From Symbiodinium natans (Eukaryota; Sar; Dinophyceae; Suessiales; Symbiodiniaceae), in contig CAJNDS010001557.1 in assembly GCA_905221605.1 (NCBI GenBank), forward strand, positions 782,501 to 846,500: a stretch of DNA of 64,000 nt, written 5' to 3'. The position numbers and the translations under genes are program-made. Every line of letters starts with the position of its first letter. The stretch's first letter is position 1. Below, one piece after another: positions 57,501 to 64,000 of the stretch. The notes under the pieces are model-generated. The model worked only from the letters and a program-made list of their open reading frames with translations. It was not told where the DNA came from and did no database searches.

Positions 57501-60500
57501 GCCTCCGGTTTTCAGTATAGGGTTTAGGGTTTCAGGTTCAGGGGGCCGATCCAAGGCGTCTGCATGGGATCCTCGGCAAGCGCGGCATCCCTTTTTCCAA
57601 CACGCGCTCAGTCTTCGCGGAGATGCTGGCCCAGTTGCCCGGCTTGCGTTTGCTGGTTTTTGATGTTAGGACGCACCCGCAAACCGCACTGTGAGCTCCC
57701 TAGCCCATGTAACCCTAAACCCTCAACCCTAAATCCTAAACCCTAAACCCTTAAAGCAGCCACAGAGCGAGCGCGACACCAAGTCCCTTAAAGTAGCCTG
57801 GTTCAGGGCTAGGGAGAATCAAAGTGCTATACTCCCTAAGGGTTTGGTTTAGGGTTACTCCCTAAGCCCACACGCATGGCGTGCAGTGTTCATTTGTCGC
57901 CCCTGTAACTGCCTTCTACTGGCTCACCTAGCAAAGAAAGACCCTAAAAACCCCTACAGCCTCCCTAACGGAAAGCAAGGCACGTCCTCCTTAGCATCCT
58001 CTACTTCAACCGACAGGCGCTGGGAGGGGGTGGGGGGGTGGGGCGGGGTGGGGTGGGTCCGCCCTTTTTTCGGGTCTAGGGGTTTCAAAGCCTAAAACCA
58101 AGACCCTAAAGCCTAAAACCCTCAACCCTGGCCGTAAACCCTACAAACGTAAACTCTCAGGCGGCTTTGGGGGCGTCAAACTAGGGTTCAGGCAGCGTCA
58201 GGGCAGTGTACTTGACTGTTCAGTTTATTTATGAATTTTATGATTCTTTTTGAGGGGGGGAGGGGGGGGGGGGCGATGGTCTTGAGGGTTTGGGTGTCCG
58301 GGGGTGGAATCTTTAGGGTTTGGCATGTTTTCTCTTATGAGCTCAATGATGACACGAAAGAAAATGCACCAGAACAACGTGGGGGTCGGAATAATAACTA
58401 AGAGTATTCCCTTATGGCCCGTCTATAATTATACGATCAGAACCCTCAACGCGCCATTCTAATTATTCAGGCCCTTATATAACTGCATTGCTTCGTGCGG
58501 GCTGGTTCGGCGCACATTCAAAAATCTAGGCCCTACATGACCTCACCTCTGAGAAGCACCTGTGGTTGCAATTCGAGTAGGGCTTTGGGGGATACTATCG
58601 TATAATTATGAAGGAACCATAAGGGAATACCATTTGTAACAACTCCTAAACCCTAAACCCTAAACCCTAAACCCTAAACCCCGATATTATGGATGTTCGG
58701 TTGCTTACGAGCTCGGCATGCGCGGGGCATTCCCCTGGTTCGTCTGCTTTGGTCCAGCAGTTTGCGTTTGCGTACGGAGCGAACAAGGGCAGGGTTTAGG
58801 GTTTAGGGTATAGGGTTTAGGGTTAGGGTTTAGGGTTTAGGGTTTAGGGTTTAGGGTTTAGGGTTTAGGGTTTAGGGTTTAGGGTTTAGGGTTTAGGGTT
58901 TAGGGTTTAGGGTGTAGGGTTTAGGGTTCAGGGTTTAGGGACAGAAAGCAAGGAAACCCTAAGCCCGCAACAGGCGATCTGAGGGCAGAGTGATAGCAGG
59001 GTTGAGAAGTGCCTTGGGCAAGAACCTGGATCCCTAAATGCTCGTAAACCCTAAACCCTAAACCCTAAACCCTAAACCCTAAACCCTAAACCCTAAACCC
59101 TAAACCCTAAACCCTAAACCCTAAACCCTAAACCCTAAACCCTAAACCCTAAACCCTAAACCCTAAACCCTAAACCCTAAACCCTAAACCCTTTCAAAAT
59201 GCTTCCAGAGGTGCCGCAGCTCCTTGCAAACCGTCGAGATCGGAAGTGGGACCGCTTCGCCTCGCCATCGACGACGTCGATGACGCCGCTTGAGAGCTTC
59301 CACTTGGGGGTTTAGGGTTTAGGGTTTAATTTAGGGGTTTAGGGTTCAGGGTTTAGGGTTTTAGGGTTAACGGCTTAGGGTTTACGAACATAAGGGACCC
59401 CTAACATAGTCCCCAATAGGATTCCCTTACAGGACCCAAGTAAGGTACCCATCATACCCTAAACCCTAAACCCGAAACCCTAAACCCTAAACCCTAAACC
59501 CTAAACCCTAAACCCTAAACCCTAAACCCTAAACCCCGAATTCGGAATCCCTAACTTAGGTAAACCCTCAGCCCTAAACTGCAAAAGTCTCCTCGAACCC
59601 TAGGGTGCCGCTTAGAATTCCGGACACATTTAGGGTTTAGGGTTTCGGGTTTAGGGTTTAGGGTTTCGGGTTTAGGGTTTAGGGTATTTTGGGGAGCTTG
59701 CGGTGTCGGAGGTGACGGTTGAGGCTTGAACTCGGGTTAGGGCTTATTTCCGGGTGCACAAAGTTCCCCTGGCTCAGCCCGTTGTGCGACATTAGCGGCT
59801 CCTGAATCCTGTGACACTCCACACCGCCATAAACCCCCTTCTAAACCCCTGAACCCCTACCCCCTAAACCCTCTACACTACGGCCTTATGGCGCTGCGCC
59901 AGATGCAGTCGGAGAGCATAAGGCGCTTGACTGTAGGGTTTAGGGTTTAGGGTTTAGGGTTTAGGGTTATGAGTGTAAGAGTATTTGGAAATGAACTTTT
60001 AATTCTATAGGATTCAAAGCCATCTCGCAAGCAGAATCACAATCATCGTCAACACCGCGCCCGCAATCACACTCATACTCGTAGCAATGGTCTTAATAGC
60101 CCTAAACCCTAAACCCTAAATCCTAAACCCTAAACCCTAAACCCTAAATCCTAAACCCTAAACCCTAAACCCCAAACCCCAAACCCTAAACCTGTAAAGT
60201 CATCATAACCAAAAGCTTCGTGGATCCCTGGGGCGAAATTTGATCGCTTCCAACCTTTCAACCCGGTACCCTAAATCCTGGAAACCATGAACCCCACTTA
60301 CGCCTTGCACCCTATACGCCTTACAGCTTAAACCCCCAAACCCTAAACCCGAAACCTTAAACCCCAAACTCTGAACCCTGAACCCTAACCCTAAACCCTA
60401 AACCCTAAACCCTAAACCCTAAACCCTAAACCCTAAACCCTAAACCCCAAACCTTAAACCCTAAACCCTAAACCCTAAACCCACACCGCGCAGTGGAGGA

Positions 60501-62639
60501 TGGCCGTATGCGGTTTTGGCGACATCGGCCAGTGCTGCGCCATCCGCGCCAGACACGGCCTTGGTCTCAAGCAACTTGGCCAGCTTCAGCGGGTTCAGTT
60601 TAGGGTTTAGGGTTTAGGGTTTAGGGTTTAGGGTTTAGGGTTTAGGGTTTAGGGTTTAGGGTTTAGGGTTTAGGGTTTAGGGTTTAGGGTTTAGGGTTTA
60701 GGGTTTAGGGTTTACGGTTTACGGTTTAGGGTGTAGGGTGTAGGGTGTAGGGTGTAGGGTGTAGGGTTTGGGGGTTTAGGGTTTAGGGGTTTCGGGGTTT
60801 AGGCGTTTAGGTTGGGATGTTCCCCATGTACTAACAGTCCTTGATAAGGATTATAGTTCCCCCCGCCCCCCCTATTATAGTCCCTATTAAGGACTGTTAG
60901 GAAGGTGCAGGTTTTAGGGTGCGTTCAGGGGGTTCGCCGGCTTTAAGGCTCAGGGTAGAGATTCTCACCGGGGTTTCAGTACTAGGGGCACAGGACCATG
61001 TCGTTTTGCAGCATTGGTAAGACCAAAGTAGCCTGCAGCCTGTTATTCTCCCAGATCAGCATGTGCATCAGAATCAGCATAACCCCAAGAATAACCAAAA
61101 TCTCAGAGTAGCAATGATCATAATTGTCAGAACAATCATAATACCAATGATAGTCATAATAGTCAACATCATCAAAAGAATAAGAGTAACCATATGAATA
61201 GTCAGAATTGACCATATGGCCCGACGAATCTTCATAATCATAGCCACCATAATCATCACACGAATCATATTCATGATGTTAATGATAGCAAACGTAGTAC
61301 GCAAAGTAAGATATGTCTCAGAACAATCATAGTTCTCATGACAGTCATTAAAAAAGCAAAATGCTCACACAAACCAGAAAGACTTAACCTTCCTTGTTTG
61401 TCACCACCTGTTTGTAAACACTTCAAGAAGATAATCAGAATCATCAAGCATCCTAAGACTTCGGAAAAATGCAAATCAGAATGTGTTTATAAGTGTAGTA
61501 CTCCTATCGTGAAACAACGAGCACTCAAGACTTTCATCGTATGAACATAAGCTTATTCGTCGTTACCATCATGATGTCAATCACCCCCGTCGTAATCATC
61601 GGAAACATCAGAACAGGCATATGATTCACAATGGTCACATTCATCGTATTCATCAGGATAAGCGTAACTTTCATCATCGCAAGCATAATTCTTAAATCAG
61701 ATCTAACAACCATACTCATCGTACTCATCCTGATCATCAGAACATTCTTCGCATTCTTTGTTTTCATCATCATCGTAGGCCCTTGGGATATGTAGCTATT
61801 TGTTGTTTTTCCTTATTTGGGTGTCAGAGGACCCTAAACCCCAAACCCTAAACCCTAAACCCTAAACCTTAAACCTTAAACCCTAAACCCTAAACCCTAA
61901 ACACTAAACCCTACACCCTAAACCCTAAACCCTAAACCCTAAACCCTAAACCCTAAACCCTAAACCTTCAGGGCATCCTGGCAAGGAAGGTCTACGGCGT
62001 CCGGAGCGGGGCGAGTCGCCCTAGTTCGGGCGCGGAGTCGTACATCGATGAAAAGACCGGGGCGGAGGCAAGGGGGGAAGTCCGACGCTTCGAGGGTTTA
62101 GGGTTTAGGGTTTAGGGTTTAGGGTTTAGGGTTTAGGGTTTAGGGTTTGGGGTTTGGGGTTTAGGGTTTAGAGTGTAGGGTTTAGGGTTTAGGGTTTAGG
62201 GTTTAGGGGGCGCTTCTAGGAGTTGAGGGGATGGCTGAAAGGGTCGAGGGTCTAGGGTTTAGGGTCTAGGGGTTAAGCCTCCGTATCTTGTGCTTCGGAT
62301 TTAGGGTTTTGGGTTTAGGGTTTAGGGTTTAGGGTTTAGGGCCCCTAAACCAAGTACACCCTGCGCCCCCTTCACCCTTCGCTCTGACAAGCCTCTCTGG
62401 AAGGTGGTCTTTGGGAACTTCGCGATGGACGATAAGCCCTAAACCCTAAGCCCTAAACCCTAAACCCCAAACCCTAAACCCTAAACCCTAAAACCTAAAA
62501 CCCTAAACCCTGCCTGGTAGGTGGTCTTTGGGAACTCTGCGATGGACGAGCGTGTCCTGCCCGAGGCCGACATCGTCCTGGCGGCGCTGCCCAACACCGC
62601 AGAGACGCGGAGCGTCTTCGACGACTCGCGCTTCAGCAA
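54523..62639 (+). CDS. D-2-hydroxyacid dehydrogenase family protein, eight exons seen, 3' end outside window
   Basis: Exons: 54523-54624 (start, moderate), 56751-56816, 57298-57413, 57556-57661, 59211-59284, 60499-60547, 61972-62067, 62521-62639. Together they give about 242 residues in one frame. Family marks: RVKWVHSLFTGVDS (the WVQS-AGVD segment), GIPFSNTRSVFAEMLA, VPQLLANRRDRKWDRF, the NAD-binding turn GFGDIG, VYGVRSG, and LPEADIVLAALPNTAETRSVF. Such enzymes reduce or oxidise 2-keto/2-hydroxy acids with NAD(P)H, often glyoxylate or hydroxypyruvate; the substrate cannot be told. Donors: GT, GC, GA, GA, GC, GC, GC, GC; every acceptor is AG then G. Exon 4 could end at 57655 with a GT donor. 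If read through, the last exon stops at TGA 62653-62655; homology says it should leave by the GC donor at 62640 and continue to the catalytic Arg/Glu/His part beyond the window. Exon 1 is joined mainly by frame and a shared 9-bp border repeat. Confidence 0.75.
55971..56045 (+). other. Protein-kinase-like exon island
   Basis: After GGCAG the frame reads ELVSQGLFSRVYHGTLAEDG, resembling a kinase glycine-rich loop (GxGxFxxVYxGxL). It lies between dehydrogenase exons 1 and 2 on the same strand. It may be a stray exon, an exon of an overlapping gene, or chance. Confidence 0.3.
56592..56735 (+). repeat. CCCGAAA then CCCTAAA array before dehydrogenase exon 2
   Basis: Seven CCCGAAA units followed by about 13 CCCTAAA units, ending 16 bases before the exon at 56751. 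Confidence 0.85.
58404..58630. mobile_element. Palindromic 227-bp element in dehydrogenase intron 4
   Basis: Ends are inverted: GTATTCCCTTATGG on the left and its complement on the right, followed inward by ATAATTATACGAT on both sides. Related half-copies lie near 42390-42460 and 56180-56215. Confidence 0.65.
58795..59192 (+). repeat. Inverted telomere-repeat pair in dehydrogenase intron 4
   Basis: TTTAGGG 58795-58940 and CCCTAAA 59045-59192 around a spacer of about 100 bp; the right block ends 18 bases before exon 5. Confidence 0.85.
60597..60790 (+). repeat. TTTAGGG array with GTGTAGG variant, donor side of dehydrogenase intron 6
   Basis: Begins about 50 bases after exon 6; 60728-60768 is a run of GTGTAGG-type units. 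Its counterpart CCCTAAA array (61832-61967) ends four bases before exon 7. Confidence 0.85.
60831..60900. mobile_element. Palindromic 70-bp element in dehydrogenase intron 6
   Basis: Arms start CTAACAGTCCTT and end AAGGACTGTTAG, about 27 bases each with a few mismatches, separated by a C-rich loop. Confidence 0.6.
61040..61780 (-). other. AT-rich, three-base-periodic stretch in dehydrogenase intron 6
   Basis: Clearly more AT-rich than its surroundings and built from repeated AAT/ATC/CAT-like triplets. On the reverse strand it reads as Asp/Tyr/Ser/Cys-rich protein-like sequence in two blocks (61310-61040 and 61780-61560), with stops in the second. It may be a remnant of a repetitive acidic protein gene or simple-sequence expansion. 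No function assigned. Confidence 0.5.
62097..62340 (+). repeat. TTTAGGG array, donor side of dehydrogenase intron 7
   Basis: Starts about 30 bases after exon 7; the CCCTAAA counterpart at 62438-62512 precedes exon 8. Confidence 0.85.
62403..62432 (+). repeat. Partial duplicate of dehydrogenase exon 8 start
   Basis: Thirty bases matching 62520-62549 except for a short CTTC/CTCT difference, including the G-GTGGTCTTTGGG acceptor edge; preceded by its own AAG. It cannot replace exon 8 because the match ends after about 30 bases. Confidence 0.75.
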
Positions 62640-64000
62640 GCCGCTGGACTGTTGAAGGGGTTAGGGGTTTAGGGTTTGGGTTCAGTAGGGTTTAGGGTTC
62701 ATTAGGGTTTAGGGTTCAGGGTTTAGGGTTGAGGGTTTAGGGGGATTATCGGGATTATGGGGATTATGGGGATTACAGGGATTATAGGGATTATAAGGAT
62801 TACATGGATTATAGGGGTTATGGGGCTTTGAGGGTTCAGGGTTTTTACAGGGAGTTATGGATTTACGGGCGTTTCTTTCACAAATAGTCTCAATACTTTG
62901 TGGTGCTTTGCTGTAGCTTTAGATCCTTAGCCTTTTTGGGTTTATTGGGTTTCCTAGTAAGGCAGCTAAAAACTTAACTTCTAGCTACCCTCCTAAGTGC
63001 AGCCAAGAATAGTTATTGAGGCTCCCTTTGTGTTTAGGGTTTAGGGTTTAGGGTTTAGGGTTTAGGGTTTAGGGTTTAGGGTTTAGGGTTTAGGGTTTAG
63101 GGCGTCTCGCCGCGCCGCGGCAGTAGATGTCATGCGGAGATGGCGCCCCAACACACCCAGGGGGTGTGAGGGGGCGGCATATGTCGCGGCGGCGTATATT
63201 GAAGTTGGAGCCACCACAACCAGAAAGGTTGGGTTGTTTTATTTTTCCCACCCCCTGCTCACGCAGGCATCCACCCAACTTTTCTCCTTTTAGGGTTTCG
63301 GGCTAACGCCCTAAATTCCCGCCCCCATCCTTTGATCGGTTGGGTAGGAGGTTGCCGTGGCTGTGGGTGAAGGGGAGGGGAGGGGGGGTCAAACAGGCCG
63401 GGCCAGGGCTGGGGGGGTCCAGGAGGGGTTAGGGGGGTCATGAGCCATGGCCAAAGGAGGGCCAAAGGGCACTGGGTCAGAAGGCCAATGAAGGGTGGTC
63501 AAGGGGGGGTCAGGGTTCGCAGGGGAGGGGCGCCGGATGTGGGAGGGGCTGAGGCACACAGGGCATTGTGGGTTCAGTCGCTTTGCGGGCGAGGCGCCAG
63601 GGGCTCCGGAGGGGGGGGGCAGGGGGGTCCGGGGCCACCTGCACCGGGGCCGCTCGCCGGTTTGGCTTTCTTAATTTTAACGCGAGGCCCGGCCCAGCGC
63701 ATCCGCGTGAGCATGGTGATTCCACAGCGCCCAAGTCGCTGGACCCCAAGCAATAAGGGTTGGGTTTAGGGTTTAGGGTTCCGGGTTTCTTGTTTTATGG
63801 TTTGGGGTTTAGGGTTGAGGGTAGTTTCAAGCTTTGGGGTTTTTTGGGGTAGGGTTGAGCCAGGGGGGAGGGGGAAGGGGGGAGGGGTGGGGCGGGGTGG
63901 GGGGGGGCAGCTGGGGGGGTAGTCGGGGGGGTAGGGGGGGGTAGGGGGGGGAGGGTAGCAGGAGCTGGGAGGGGCTTCAACGGCGAACCGGACCCCGAGA
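62640..64000. other. Intron after dehydrogenase exon 8, continuing past window
   Basis: TTTAGGG blocks at 62660-62750 and 63032-63100, then G-rich low-complexity DNA from 63350 to the end. No CCCTAAA block and no next exon recognised, which fits an intron that ends outside the window. Confidence 0.55.
62742..62825 (+). repeat. GGGATTAT-type tandem repeat
   Basis: About ten imperfect units of 8-9 bases (GGGATTAT, GGGGATTAT), not telomere-like, in the intron after dehydrogenase exon 8. Confidence 0.75.

Overview
The window looks like nuclear DNA of a dinoflagellate (or a very close alveolate relative). Three things point there. Plant/alveolate-type telomere units (TTTAGGG/CCCTAAA) are scattered through the whole window. 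Nearly identical actin genes sit head-to-tail on one strand. Introns start mostly with GC or GA rather than GT, and almost every one ends AG followed by an exonic G. The species cannot be named from the sequence. All genes I can support lie on the + strand.

Layout. (1) 1-14321: a divergent actin-like gene, entering from outside the window, cut into about 23 exons of 12-75 nt. I found it by reading the short islands between telomere-repeat blocks. Spliced, they give an uninterrupted frame aligning without gaps to actin residues 59-376. (2) 14880-40889: nine intact 376-residue actin genes in tandem, five of type A (six exons) and four of type B (seven exons, with an extra intron after codon 5). 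Gene-to-gene spacing is about 466-556 bp. A conserved hairpin follows every stop codon and a shared 15-bp box precedes most starts. One type B copy carries a roughly 2-kb insertion with a target-site duplication visible against its paralogues. (3) 40890-54522: telomere-repeat-rich DNA with exon-like islands that I could not assign to a protein. (4) 54523 to beyond the right part of the window: a D-2-hydroxyacid dehydrogenase family gene built like the actin-like gene, with eight recognised exons, open at its 3' end.

The most unusual signal is the architecture of (1) and (4). In most of their introns a TTTAGGG block lies on the donor side and a CCCTAAA block on the acceptor side, so each intron transcript could fold back and bring its two splice sites together. 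Exons are therefore islands flanked by CCCTAAA on the left and TTTAGGG on the right. The neighbouring actin arrays largely lack these introns although one divergent actin-like gene next to them is full of them. The role of the repeats in splicing or intron spread is my inference; exon frames, boundaries and repeat polarity are read from the sequence.
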